Shown here in pieces: positions 52,195 to 63,639 of a DNA stretch of 64,000 nt. The notes below the pieces were generated by a model that made no database searches, was not told the origin of the DNA, and was given only the letters and a program-made list of their open reading frames with translations. Each line of letters starts with the position of its first letter. Within the stretch, counting starts at the first letter, position 1. This stretch comes from Euglena gracilis (lineage: Eukaryota; Euglenida; Euglenophyceae; Euglenales): positions 59,799,564 to 59,863,563 of the forward strand of contig CP154955.1 in assembly GCA_039621445.1 (NCBI GenBank), written 5' to 3'. Both the position numbers and the translations under genes were made by a program.

Positions 52195-52292
52195 CACCAG
52201 CGGCGGCCTCCCTTGCGGCCCCCGCCCGGCCAGCACCCGCGCCCCGACGACGACGCCGACGCCAGCCCCCCGGCCCGGCCATCGGCCAGGCG
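52195..52292 (+). CDS. Candidate terminal exon, Arg/Pro-rich
   Basis: This GC-rich block follows the acceptor CTGGCTGCAG. One frame reads HQRRPPLRPPPGQHP then RPDDDADASPPARPSARR-stop; another frame is open longer (to about 52365) and is arginine-rich. It could be the cytosolic tail of the TMX3-like protein, but phase with the 49-kb exon does not decide the frame. Confidence 0.25.
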
Positions 52293-52838
52293 CTGACAGC
52301 GCGAAGCGAAACCCCAGTTTCTGCCAGGAAGCTTGGTTGTTGTCCCCAACGCTCACTGGCTTAGGTCTGGTGTTTCCCCGCGCGCTGCTGAAAGCCAGCC
52401 GTTAGCCTTTCCCAGAATTGAATTTCAAGCGCTTTCGAACCTTTTCAAGCCGTTGCTTTTTTTTGAAACTTTTTCCACATTTGAACTTAAACACCCCGCT
52501 TCCCTCCTCCCTCCCCCCTGCCCCTTGAGAACAAGCAATTGTCAATTTTTTGACATTTTTTTCAATCAACAACATTTCGGCCAACAAATTTCACATCCAA
52601 AAAATGTTCGAACAATATGAAAACCATGCTTTTCGTCCACCCAGACCCCCAAATTGCATAAAATCGAACTTTTTCCCCCCGTTTGAACTTGCGCTGTTTT
52701 TTCTGTTTTTTTTGTCTTTTTTTTTGCATTTTTCACATTTTTTCATCACTTTTTTGAGGGCCCATGTTGCGTTTACGTACAGCAACATTTTTTTTTTCGT
52801 TTCATTTGTGTCCGAGGCATCACTCCAGCCATCGGGGA

Positions 52839-53108
52839 CAGGCTTCTTTTAAGTCACCTGACCCCCCCCCCCCGGGGGGAGGGGGGGTGGGTGGGTGGGT
52901 CCGGGCCGGACCCCCCCAGGGGGGTCCTGCGATGGAGGCGCTGGGTATACCTTTTTGGCGCGAAGCACCGAAAATTTTTGGAAATTGCCTTTAACGGGCC
53001 CAATTTTGGGGGGGGGGCTCCCCCCCCCCCCCCGGGGGGCCCCGCCCCCCCCTGGCGGGGCGGGGGGGGGCCCCCCCCTCCCCCCCGGGGGTCTTAAAAA
53101 GAAGCCTG
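52839..53108 (+). mobile_element. MITE, CAGGCTTCTT family, exact 8-bp TSD
   Basis: This third copy has left end CAGGCTTCTTTTAAG and right end CTTAAAAAGAAGCCTG, flanked by the exact duplication ATCGGGGA (52831-52838 and 53109-53116). It lies about 45 bp upstream of the large TIR element at 53.15 kb. Confidence 0.9.
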
Positions 53109-53813
53109 ATCGGGGACCCACCTCGGGGGGTGGGGGAGGTTTAGCCAGCCACTTAGGCGGCCTAATTCGCACTTAAGCTTTTTTCGTTTGATGCGCGCAT
53201 TTGCGCAAATTTACGATTTTTTTGATCGTGCTCTGTTTCGGCTGTGAAGGTCCGGGGGGTTTTAAAACACGGCAACAAGAGAGTGCAAAAAACGAGCAAA
53301 ATTCTGATTTTGGCTGGGAGACCCCCGGGACTTTGGCAAAAAACAGTGATTTTGGGGTTTGTCGGGAAAGACTTTGTGGGCCCAAACCTACGGGACCCTG
53401 CCGGCCCACCCTGAAAAAAACGCAAAAAAAGCACCATAGGAACGGGACCTTTCCTGCCCTTGTTGCTCCTTTCGGCTGTGTCCCCGGGTGTGTCCGAGCT
53501 GCCGGCGGTGTGCGTCCTGGGTGTTTGCCGGACTGCTTGGCTTGCGGCGCCTTGGTGTGGTGTTTTGGGGCTGTTTGTTGATGTGCAGGGAGGAAGGTCC
53601 GGGGGGTGTGGGTGTGGTGTGAACGAGCCGGAAGGAGGGACGCTGGGGAAGGAAGGTGAGTGCGGGGTGTTTGGGAAGGGAAGCGCAGAGGGGGAAGAAA
53701 TGGGGTCCACAGGGAAAGAAGGGAAAGAAGGGAATGAAGGGGACGGGTGTGTCCCACCCGGCTTATACCCGGGATGCACACAACCAGTTGTGTGGCAAAG
53801 AACCCAGCAGAAG

Positions 53814-53935
53814 AAGCCCAACACTAGAAGGACAAAATTGCGTTTGATGCGCGCAATTGCGCGCACCAACATGTTTATGTTGATGCGCGCAATTGCGCGC
53901 ATCAAACGCAATTTTGTCCTTCTAGTGTTGGGCTT
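53814..53935. repeat. 122-bp foldback inside the 3-kb element
   Basis: Two arms of about 58 bp (AAGCCCAACACTAGAAGGAC ... and its reverse complement) contain the GATGCGCGCAATTGCGCGCA motif and are separated by a 4-nt loop. Confidence 0.9.
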
Positions 53936-54055
53936 TGGTACCCACGAATTGATGCTGTTGATAAACGGTGTGACAAAGAGGCCGTGACGGCACGGCCCAA
54001 CGGGCCATCCAGCTGGTGGGTTTGTCACACTGTTTGTGAACACGCAAGCTTATGG

Positions 54056-54152
54056 GCGCAAATGCGCGCATCAAACACAAAACATGTTGATGCGCGCATT
54101 TGCGCAAATGAGCGCATAAAACATATTTTGTGTTTGATGCGCGCATTTGCGC
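54056..54152. repeat. GCGCAAATGCGCGCATCAAA inverted repeat
   Basis: Arms of about 27 bp (GCGCAAATGCGCGCATCAAA-CACAAAA and its inverse) enclose a further copy of the motif. Confidence 0.85.
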
Positions 54153-55558
54153 AAATAAACAAAGAAGAACGGTGTGACGAAAACACAGCCGTCAAACGCC
54201 GACAGCGGAAGTGGTTTACTTGCACAGTTGCGCGCATCCCGTTGTTTGTGGGCGCAAATGCGCAAATAAACCAGATATACATTGTTCAGTTTACATCTGT
54301 TTTATTTGCGCATTGCTCCCATAAAACAACGTGATGCGCGAAAATGCCCAAATAAACCACCAATGGAGGAGCAATAAGTGACTTCATTTGGCCCTCCTAC
54401 AGCTACACTTTGTGGCTTCTGAGTGGGTTCAACCCAAATGACTACACCGTCCCCTCCGGGATATGGTGTTAGGGTGCCATTTTTTCACCATTGACAGGCC
54501 CCACAAAAAATGGAGACATAGCATCTTTTGAAGGTGGGTTCACAGCCACCCAGTAACGGTTCACCTCCACCGGCACCGATTTGTGGGTCCCAAGGGCCCT
54601 GCGGCTGGCCTGCAGCTTCGGCTCCGCTGCTGCAGCCCCATCAGCTGCTGATGCTTCAGCACCCAGCAGGCCGGCATCGACCTCCCCGGTGCAACGACAC
54701 CCACCACAGCGGCCATGTTATACCCAGCAACCGGGGTGTAAGACTGGGGGGACGACGTGGTGCCAGTGCATGGCAACCAGCAGCTGGAGAGAGGTGGCCC
54801 TCAAACACCCGTTACTTTGGGTACAAGGAAGTGGTGAACCATTACCCCTGCATTGGGTGCATCAAAGCAGTGGGACCCACTCCCCCCAAATTATGCACAA
54901 AAACTGGTGTTTTTACATTTTTCAAGGGAAAAATGGCAAAGAAAACCGCAAAACGGACTCCGGCCGGACATGTCCCAGGCATTTCAGGTGCCAAATTTTG
55001 TCTTCCTGTAACGCAGTCCTGTTGCAGAAAAGGTGTTGAACAGTCTCAGGTCGTTTGCATGTCATCAATTCATCATGTTTAACTGCCAAACGGATGACGC
55101 CAAAACAACAGACCGTTCGGGCCTGGTAACAGCAGTGCATATGTACACACATAAGGCAGGCAAATTTTGGCCAGTCTCATGCCGTGTTCCAGTGAACACT
55201 CCACACTGCCTCTCACCACAAGTTTCATCGCCACGTAAACGTGGTGCAAATCATTGGTTGGCGTGAGGAGTTGCGTTCACCAGCTGTCACGGAGCAGGAG
55301 ATGGTATCGCACAACTCATGTGTTTTGATGCGCGCATTTGCGCAAATCAACAAACTTTGTTTGTGTGCTCTAAGGGCCCTACAAACACATTATTTTGAAG
55401 CGGTTTATAACATGTTGATGCGCGCATTTGCGCAAATGCGCGCATCAACATAATTGTGTTTTATTTGCGCAATTGCGCGCACCAACACGTCCATCACGTT
55501 TTTAAACCTTCTAACTCATGGTCCTTATTGGTGTCTTTTAACATGGAACGTAAACATA

Positions 55559-55670
55559 CGTGTTTATGGGCGCAAATGCGCGCACCAAACACATTTGTTG
55601 GTGTGTGCATTTGCGCAAATGCGCACACCAACAAATGTGTTTGGTGCGCACATTTGCGCCCACAAACACG
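55559..55670. repeat. 112-bp near-perfect palindrome
   Basis: Two 56-bp arms meet at the centre GCGC without a spacer and differ at three positions. The arm includes GGGCGCAAATG-GCGCACCAAA-CACATTTGTTGG. Confidence 0.9.
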
Positions 55671-56365
55671 TCATTTTATCATCATCAGTGTCCGTTTTAT
55701 TTGCGCAAATGCGCGCATAAACACAATTGTTTTTATTTGCGCAATTGCGCGCACAAACACGCATCAATTGCGCGACGGCTGCCTCACATAGTCTGTGTGT
55801 CTCTGGTTTTGTTATCTAATGAGGCTCAGTGTGTTCTCACCGGTGGCGGTAGTATCACAGCCAGTTCAGCCAGCACGTCAGCACCGTTTCCAAGTATCGT
55901 CACAAGGGGTGTGTGCCTCCCTCCCGTTTGATGCACAACAGCACCAGTCTCACCCTCAGCCCTATTCACGTCACCTGGTAAGCAGCATGCACACCAGACC
56001 ACTGGGAGTTAATCCCCTCCCGTACAGGGGTGTAACGGTTCTTAAATCGTGTTCCGGGTTTCAGGGTACAGGGTCCCAGGGGTTACAAAAAAATCGTAAA
56101 TTTGCGCAATTGCGCGCATCAAAAGGAAAAAAGCTTAAGTGCGAATTCGGCTGCCTGAGAGCCAGCAGACTTTTATCCAGCGATAAATTTCAACGCTGCG
56201 ACAAAATGGGTCGAAATTGGGTTCCCTGGCTCAAAATTTGGATTTGAAAACTGCTGATTTTTGGGACTTTTCTTTTTGCAACTTCTTTTTTTTTCCATCA
56301 TCTCTCTGGCAAAGAAAAAAAATGCCAACTGAATACGTAAGGAAGGGCGGGGGGTTCTTTTAAGC

Positions 56366-56890
56366 CAAAGTGGACCATCCCTGGGGGTCCAGCCAGCCAG
56401 CCAGCAGCCTTTTTACAGCCCCGGACCCCCCCTCCCCCCATCGACAAGGGTTAATTGTTTTCCAGCCGCCCTTCGGGAGGATTTTTGGATTAATGGATTC
56501 TTGGCTTCCGGAGGTTTCAAAAATGGTCCAATGATAGGCAAAATGGGCCGGAAACAGTTTGAAGAAGTTTGAAGAGCTGGCCAGGGCGAATTTGGGGTTA
56601 AAAAAATCAATTTTTTGCATAGTTGGCAGTGCTTTGGGCATTTCTGGAGTTTTGGTTGTTTTTTTTTTGGCAAAAACAGTCGACTTTGGGGGAACAAGTT
56701 TAATTTCTGGTATCCTTGCATCATCGCCCACCCAAAACGACAAAAAAATTTTTTTTGACGGTTTAATTTCGACCGCACTCGACCCCCGGACCAGGACGTC
56801 GCGTAGTAACCCCACCCTTGAGGGGGTGCAGCTCAAAGGCTGGAAAATCTGGGCTGGCTTGAAACAGGCTGCTGGCTGACCCCCCCCATC
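56366..56890 (+). repeat. CCAGCCAGCCAGCAGCC dispersed repeat, second long copy
   Basis: Same block order as 43500-43870, with an inverse CAGCCTGCTGGCTG-type end near 56870. It contains a reversed fragment of the CAGGGCGGTCC family (56690-56800). Confidence 0.55.
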
Positions 56891-57089
56891 CCCCCATGGG
56901 GGTCCTCCGGCTGGAACTGGGCCGGCCCCACCTGGGGACTCAAAAAAATGATCGGTTTTCCATCAATTTTGCCTCTGGATATTGCACTGAATGTGCTTGG
57001 ACGGGGGTTTTCTCTCTCGCTTGGGGACCTTCCTGACGTAAGGTCCATCTGCCAGCACCCCCTTCATGCATGCTTCTATGCTTTTGCAT

Positions 57090-57235
57090 TGTGGGTTGTG
57101 GGTGTGTGTGCGTAAGTGTGTACGTGCAACTGTGTGTGTGTGTGAGAGAGTGAGTGAGTCACTGCGTGTGTGAGTGCGCGTGCGTGCGTGCATGTGTGTG
57201 TTGTGTTGTGTTGCGTTGTGTTGTGTTGTGTTAAC
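57090..57235. repeat. (GT)n / GTTGT microsatellite
   Basis: GTGTGT with AGAG interruptions and a run of TGTGT/TGTTG pentamers at the end. Confidence 0.9.
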
Positions 57236-57904
57236 TGGTGGGGACCCGGGGGATAAATGGGCCGCCAGTCGCCCCATAAACTGCCTTTTCTTGTGGTAAG
57301 GTGCAGTCATATCGCAGCCGCCCGCCCGCCCCCCCTTATTTTGAAGAGCATTATGGAATGGGGCAGGATCTAGGACCCCTTGGAGGGCCCAAAGGAGTCC
57401 TTGTGTGTGTGTGTGTGTGTGAGTATATGGAAACCCCCTTATACCGACGGGTCAGTTTGGATGTCACTTTCACATTTCTTGAAATCCGGGGGGTCGGCAT
57501 AAATGGGGAAGTAGGTCTAAATGAGTCATGGTGCTCAACTTGGGGGGGGGGGGCTGGGACGAGGCGACGTGGATTCATCCTCTCCCCCAATTTCTCGTCC
57601 ACCCCTCAAAAAGCAACAGTTTATCGGTTCACAATTTGCCGAAAGTCAGACGCTTTGTTTGCACCTTGGTGGTTCTTTGTGTTTACCGCGACCTCCTTGT
57701 GCTTTTTGTGCTTTGCCTTTGTGTGCACCGGATGCAAGAGAGGGGGTCGGTAAGTGGATAAGTGGATATCTGTTGATTTTTCCAAGGGAGGTCGGCATAT
57801 ATGGGGGAGTCGGTATAAATGGATTTTTTCTGATTTTTCGGGGGGGTCAGTATAAATGGGGGGAGCCGGTATGAACAGGGGGTCGTCCTAAATGGGGGGG
57901 GTTT

Positions 57905-57961
57905 AATTGTGTCTGTGTGTCTGTCTGTGTGTGTGTGTGTGTTGTTGTGTGTTGTGTGTTG

Positions 57962-57993
<32 letters not shown>

Positions 57994-58003
57994 TGTGTGT
58001 GAG
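57905..58003. repeat. (GT)n-(CT)n-(GT)n microsatellite
   Basis: TGTCTGTG followed by GT repeats, a CTCTCT core and a further GT run. A GC-rich exon-like block (58010-58150) follows that I cannot assign. Confidence 0.9.
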
Positions 58004-58306
58004 CCCCAATGCCACCCATTATACTGGGAACCAACCCCGGGCCGGCTCTTCTGGCGCCGCCTGCTTCCGGTCGGGGCGCCGCCGCGCCGCGCACCGCAGT
58101 GACGCCCCGCCACTCCTCCGTAACTGCAGAGGCATTGCTGCCCTTGAGTTTTGACCCTCGGCGTTTCCTTTTGATGGGGCCATAGCCATTGAATGTGCCG
58201 GGACAGAATTTTTTTTTTGCTTCAGTCACGTTCTCCTGTGTTACCTCGTCCTTCCCTACCTCGTCTAATCACCCTCCTTCCTTTCCAGCCAACACCACTC
58301 CACTGC

Positions 58307-58376
58307 CTCTGCTGACCCCTGCCCAGACTTTGCCTGACCCCTGCCCAGACTTTGCCTGACCCCTGCCCAGACTCAC
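58307..58376. repeat. 22-bp tandem repeat, about 3 copies
   Basis: The unit is CTGACCCCTGCCCAGACTTTGC-like, tandemly repeated three times. No function seen. Confidence 0.8.
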
Positions 58377-59084
58377 AGAGCTCTGCACTACCTCGATTTT
58401 GGGGGTCTCATTTCTGGATTATTGAGCAGTCGGCCCAGTGTAGGGAAAAATTCCCTGAGAAATTTATTGAAACTCCAATTTTTTGCAGAGATGATCGAAT
58501 CGCAAACACTTGTCGTTCCAAAAATTTTATGTCGCTGTGGCACGAGTGTCGTGTTGTGCTGTTGCACTGTGCTGTTTTTCTGTTGTGCTCTTGCTGTTGT
58601 TGGGTGCACATTGTTGGCGTCAAAAGAAAGTGTTGAATGCCAAATGCGGCTGGCAATGGCATCTCGTGCCCAAATGCCAGCTGCAACAGGGGACAGTTGT
58701 GATTGGATTGCATACCTTATTGCCACAATGAGCAATGGGTGAAGAACACCCCCCAAAAATCAGACCTGGGTCTGATTTTTGGGTCTATTACTGGACACCT
58801 CCAAGGGGGGTCTAATGTTGGGGGAAACCATGCTACGACAGCACAATCTCCCGATAAGACCCCGGGTCTATTTTTTTGGGTGGGTTGCTGAAAGTCCCAT
58901 TCTTGGTCTATTTTTTTTTGTATTTTTACTTAAATTTACGCAAAAAGAGCTTTCCTGCCAGAGGGTCCAAAATTAGCTCCAAAAAGCAGATGTATTTTCA
59001 CGTTTTTTCTTCACAACACAAAGAAAAGCAGATGTGTTTTCACAAGGAACAGAAATTGTCTTGAAAATGTCAACTAAGGTCTTT

Positions 59085-59175
59085 TTTTAATTTTTAAGGT
59101 TTTTAAGGCATCTTGGCCAAATTTTTCTAAAAGTTTTAAGGTTTTCTTTCAGGTTTTTAAGGCGCCTTAAAAAAC
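59085..59175. repeat. TTTTAAGG-rich repeat with palindromic end
   Basis: AAGGTTTTTAAGGCATC-type units end in the palindrome TTTTTAAGGCGCCTTAAAAA. Similar short tracts lie at 11999-12065, 15805-15850, 21540-21660, 47520-47590, 48262-48315 and 60255-60345. Confidence 0.6.
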
Positions 59176-59240
59176 AAATGCCTAGGTAATCAACCTACTT
59201 TTTTTGCGTACCACATATCACTGGCTCCATTTCCTTTCAG

Positions 59241-59326
59241 ACGATACACATGGCTCAGACGCACGCTCTGTGTCGCGATGAGTGCATGCCTTTCGTGGTG
59301 GACGTCATGGAGGCGAAGCCATCGAG
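59241..59326 (+). CDS. Isolated candidate exon, unrecognised
   Basis: It is bounded by a good acceptor (TTTCCTTTCAG) and a consensus donor (GAG|GTGAGT). One frame is open through all 86 nt: MAQTHALCRDECMPFVVDVM then EAKPS. The amphipathic pattern would suit a helical-repeat protein, but I cannot name the family. Confidence 0.45.
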
Positions 59327-60049
59327 GTGAGTGCATGCAACACAAACCCCAACCCATTCTGTCACTCCAATTTCCTATTCCTTCTGGAGCACATTTGAGA
59401 GAACGTCAAATAAAATGAGAAGGAAAAGGCTTCCATTGGCTAGCAGACCAGGGGATCCAGCAGGGTCCTACCCCCCCCGTCGAAGACACACCGTGCCGTT
59501 GAACTTCCCCGTATCAGAGCACTACCTCAGTTTTTTTTATTATTGAATTACAGCGGCGTTGACACACCTGGGGGGGACGCAAATGCTTTTTTTGCTCTTT
59601 TTTTATGTTTTTCGATTTTGGCAAAATTTGCATTTTTTTCGTTTTTTTTTTTGCGTCGCGTTTTTTCAGGGTCCATGTTGTGCCCCCCCCCTGCACCATA
59701 TCGTTGACACCCCCCCCCTGTGTCAACAACATTCTCCCTAAACATTGGTGTGTGTGGGGGGGGTGCCACCGTGTTGACTGCCTCGTGTGGCAAAGCGGCA
59801 ATGGGCATGCTCGGCGGTGTGGACCATCGCCCCCATGAGCCCACAACAGGCACACGATGTGGCAGCAGGTTGGGGTTCAAGCTTGGCTCCCACCCTCATC
59901 CCCCCCCCAGGGCCAATGGTGGACAAGGGGCTTTTCTGATGGTCGCCAGCGTAGCTGTATCCTCTGCTGCGCTGGCTTCGGTGTGTCCCTTGTCGCAGAA
60001 CATGTTCTCAAGCGGCTGCAATGTGTATTGGTGTCTATGTTGACATCGA

Positions 60050-60180
60050 TGTGTTGTGTATGTGTGTGTGTTGTGTGTGTGTGTGTGTCAGTTGTGTGTG
60101 TGTGTGTGTGTTATGTGTGTGTGTGTGTTATGTGTGTGTGTGCGTGTGCGTCGTGTGTGTGTGTGCGTGTTTGCTACGAT
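60050..60180. repeat. (GT)n microsatellite
   Basis: GTGTGT runs separated by TTGTG and TTATG interruptions. Confidence 0.9.
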
Positions 60181-60769
60181 GTATATTAGAGTAGACATGC
60201 ATTCCAATGTAAACACCCCATTATAAGCAACCGGTTTGTTGCCAGGGATATTTTTTAAGTATTTTTTTTGAAATTTTAAGGTGTTTTCAGGCATTTTCAA
60301 CAGCCTTTTTAAGACGTTTTTTTTTAGGCATTCCAAGGCGTTATTTCCAGGGTGGTCCAAGGGCTGGGCCGGCATCAAACCAAACTTTTGAGTTCGCACG
60401 TTCGTCCAAAAATCAAAAAAAGCCACAAGGCACATTTCTTGAGTTTTGGTTGACCGATACTGTTCCAGCGATGCCAGAAATCATTTTTTTCCCCTCGAAG
60501 CTGGCCTTTTTTGCCGAGATTTTGCACTTTTCATTTTTGCTTGGTTGGAGAAAACCCTGCGAGCCCAACGTTTTGAGGCGCATTTTGAGGCATTTACGGT
60601 TTTTTGATTTGCTGCAGAAAAAGCCTGGCAGTTGCTTCTATGTGGGGTTCTGGAAATCGGCTCCCGGGTATGCTTATATTTGGGGGTTGCTTTCCTTTGG
60701 TGGGGGTTCATGCTGCTTGTGGGCAGAAGCCGGCCTTGGCTTGGATTGGCTGCTGTTGGTGCTGCCCCG

Positions 60770-60937
60770 CAGTGCTGCTACGCCGCCCAGCTGTTCGGGG
60801 GGCCCGTCCTGCCGGTCCCCGCGGACCCCCACGTCCCGGCGCTGCCGCGGCCGACCACCGCTGCACCGCTGCGGCTGCCGGTGGCCGGGGCGATGGCCGG
60901 GCCACCACGGTGCGCCCCGTTGCGTTCTGGGCGTTGA
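60770..60937 (+). CDS. Isolated GC-rich candidate exon, unrecognised
   Basis: It follows a pyrimidine-rich acceptor (GCTGCCCCGCAG). The frame CYAAQLFGGPVLPVPADPHV continues to a TGA at 60937; a donor at CCACG|GTGCGC (about 60910) is an alternative end in which another frame would be used. The composition is exon-like. Product unknown. Confidence 0.35.
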   Translation, partial: QCCYAAQLFGGPVLPVPADPHVPALPRPTTAAPLRLPVAGAMAGPPRCAPLRSGR

Positions 60938-62023
60938 GTTGCAAATGTTAGTGTGTGTTTAAACCCTCCCGTCATTGACACTGCCCGGCTTTGGACTTGA
61001 CACAGCCCCAAAAGCAGTCGAAGGCGTCAAATGGCGGCCAAATGTGACCAACAACATTCAACAGCAGCAAAAAGTGGCCACAGTCAAGAAGCAGCAAACA
61101 GTGGCCAAAAGTTGGCAAAAGTGGCCAAAGCCAGTCAAAAGCAGCAAAAAAGTGGCAACTGTGACCCTATATCAAAATATAACCCCCAATTCCGAAACTA
61201 CCCACCTACCTCCACCCCACCCTCACCAGGATTTGTGCCATATGTGGCTTTCCATCATTCTTTTCCACTCAGGCGCTCTGAGCAGCTACAGGCACAGACT
61301 CCCAGTGTGGGTGCTTATGGTGTGTTGCTGTAGAGATGAATGTGCAAGCTGCATAATTGCCATCTTTTTGCACAGTCCGCAAATCTTCAAACTTTTTTTG
61401 CAGATTATTTTATCTATTTACTACATTTTTATTTTTGTGTAGGTTGCATTTGCGTAGGTTTTGTGTTGGTTTTCTTTTGCATAATGAAAATTTTGAAAAT
61501 TTTGCTTGCATTTTTTTATTTAGATTTTGGCCCCCCCAGTTGTCCCCCAGATATTTCACTTCTTTAGACAATGTTTGCATTACAAGTTGTTGCATAAATA
61601 ATATAAGTGTGTGTAACTGGGCAACCTGCCATCATGTAATTTTGCATTGTGCTTGCTTTTGGTGTGCCACTTTTGCTTCGTGGGGAGTTTCTTGAAAAAA
61701 AAATTTGCAAGACACTGGTTTTCCTTTCCTTCTCTTGTTATGTTTATGAAAAAATTTTGAATGATTTGATTTATACAAGCACAATGTTGCACCATGAATG
61801 ATGTTCTATCTATGAATTTATCTATCTATCAATATTTTTCCAGAGGAGGTGATAATTTTCAAAAAGTCCTCTACACGGAAAACCATAACTCGCGGGGAGG
61901 TTGTAAGGTAATTTACATGCAACTTGCATTTTTTTGCATTATTTTGCATTTTTGCACTGCATATTTTCTTGTTTCCATTGTTGTGCTCCTTTTTTTGAGA
62001 GCTTCTTCTGATTCTTCTTTCAG

Positions 62024-62084
62024 GCATCTCCTTTTCTGCGCCACGGGTTTTCTTAAGCTGGAGGGTACCCATTTGAAAGCGCAG
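62024..62084 (+). CDS. Isolated candidate exon, unrecognised
   Basis: These 61 nt lie between TTCTTCTTTCAG and a near-consensus donor CAG|GTCAGT. The open frame reads HLLFCATGFLKLEGTHLKAQ. It is too short to identify. Confidence 0.35.
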
Positions 62085-62094
62085 GTCAGTCAAT

Positions 62095-62395
62095 TAAGCA
62101 CTGGCAGACCCCCCCCCCCCGGGGGGGTGGGTGACTGGTTTTTGCGGGGTGACTGACTGGGTTTTGGCCAGGACCCCCGGGGGAGGTCGGCAAAAAAACC
62201 ACTGAAGTGACCCTGCGCCGAAAGCGCCGGAAATTTTTTTGGGCTTTTTTTTCATGTTTTGAGTCAAATTTCCTTTGGATTCCAGAGTGACCGAGCCCCG
62301 TAGGGGGTGGTGACTGACTGGTTTCCCGAAAAAAAGTGACTGACTGGTTTTTCGAAAAGTGGAGTGACCCCCCCCCCGGGGGTCGGTAAAAAACT
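62095..62395 (+). mobile_element. GTGACTGACTGG repeat element, copy 1
   Basis: This ~300-bp unit has C10+/G7+ runs, three GTGACTGACTGGTTTT motifs, a GCGCCGAAAGCGCCGG core and the end GGGGGTCGGTAAAAAACTGTATGG. It shares architecture with the CAGGCTTCTT MITEs. Confidence 0.7.
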
Positions 62396-63639
62396 GTATG
62401 GCGCCGGTGCGGCCATTATCGGACCGAAGTTTCGGCCCCTCAGCGGTGCGAGACTTACTACATTTAGGCACGGCGCACCATTTGGGCAATGCGCACTCAA
62501 ATGGGGGGTTTGGGAGGGGTCCAGCCAGCCAGCACCTTTTTTTGCAGCTCCCAGCCGGGCTGTGGACCTCCCAGAAGTGCTTGGGAAAGCCCCTGCTCTG
62601 CGCGCGTGGGCTGTCTCGCTCTTCGTGTCGCAGGCTACCACTCAGGGATGCCCCAAGGCGGCCAAGGCTTCCAAGGGCAGATGGCATTGCTGGGCTCTCT
62701 GGTTTTACCAAATTTTTTGTGGTTTCACAGTTGTTGTCATGCAGCCCTAGGAGAAAACGGAAAAGGGGCATGGTGTGAACAAGATCCAAGTGAAAAAAAA
62801 TAAGAAAAAGGGCAACTGTTATTGCAGAGCATTCTGAGAGGGGTGTGGACAAAAAAAAAAAAAGGAACGATTCAGAGGGGGCTGAGTGAAATATGAGAGG
62901 TGGTGTGGGATGGAGAAAGAGGGGAGGAGATAAAAAAAAGGAACGGCAGGGGGGGAGATTGATGGGTCTTTTCGAAGAGTGAACATAAAGTCCGAGGGAG
63001 AAGAGAGGGGAATGAAAGTGAAGAGAAGGGGGGGTGGGGGGGGGGGGTATTTGGCGTGGGGGGGGTGGGGGGGCTTGAAAAAGAGGTCTGAAAATGAAGG
63101 GGCCGTTTCTTGGGGTGGCCGGAGTGCTGCTGTCGGAAAAGGTAACTGGTTGGAAGTGGCTGGGTATGCACGGCGTGCATTTGGAATTGTTTTTGGAAGT
63201 TTTTTTTGTTTGCAAGCATATTTTTTTTAATGAGCTTCAATTTTCTTTTCCATGTTCCAGCACGTTGGGAACACGTGTTGATGCATGGGTTAAGAAATCG
63301 ACTCGACACCTCCCCTAGTGAATAGACTAGCTGGGGGGATTAACCAACAATTAATTTTTAGGCTGAAAACGTGTCCCTTCTGTTTTTCCATGCCTTTTGT
63401 TCCAATCAGCTGCGATGACAGTGTATTTATGTGCATATTTGTGCTTGTGTTTGTGCTTCTGTTGCTTGTGTTTATTTATTAAAAGGTAACCTGTCAAGGT
63501 TAACAGCTCGTTCAGGCAATCAGAAAATAAAAAAATCAAAATTAGGGCTGTCCGTAAGGGACAGATTTTTCCCCCTTCCCTTGGGCCACAGGGCCGGGGG
63601 CCACAGGGCCGGGGGCCACAGGGCCGGGGGCCAGGCAAT

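Larger units (their letters stand above)
53153..56158. mobile_element. 3.0-kb element with ~70-bp TIRs and GCGCAAATGCGC repeats
   Basis: The left end (53153-53223) and the inverted right end (56087-56158) share about 70 bp: TTAGGC-GCC-AATTCGCACTTAAGC, a T run, TTTGATGCGCGCA-TTGCGC and AAATTTACGATTTTTTT. Inside, the motif TGATGCGCGCA(A/T)TTGCGC occurs more than a dozen times, mostly as inverted pairs. Broken protein-like frames exist (e.g. minus strand HDELMTCKRPETVQHLFCNR near 55.0-55.15 kb), but no intact transposase is recognisable. A 7-bp AGCCAGC occurs on both flanks but is a common motif here, so the target duplication is unproven. Confidence 0.85.

Noticed and set aside
53141-56167. AGCCAGC as target duplication of the 3-kb element
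   Set aside because: The motif is common throughout the window (CCAGCCAGCC repeats) and its spacing from the TIR differs on the two sides.
57909-58154. GC-rich block after the GT microsatellite as an exon
   Set aside because: No clear acceptor or donor and all frames are Arg/Ala-rich with stops; left unassigned.
62094-63215. 373-codon minus-strand frame, the second longest in the window
   Set aside because: Runs antisense through one GTGACTGACTGG element and Ser/Pro-rich low-complexity DNA; overlaps a well-bordered candidate exon on the other strand and shows no domain.
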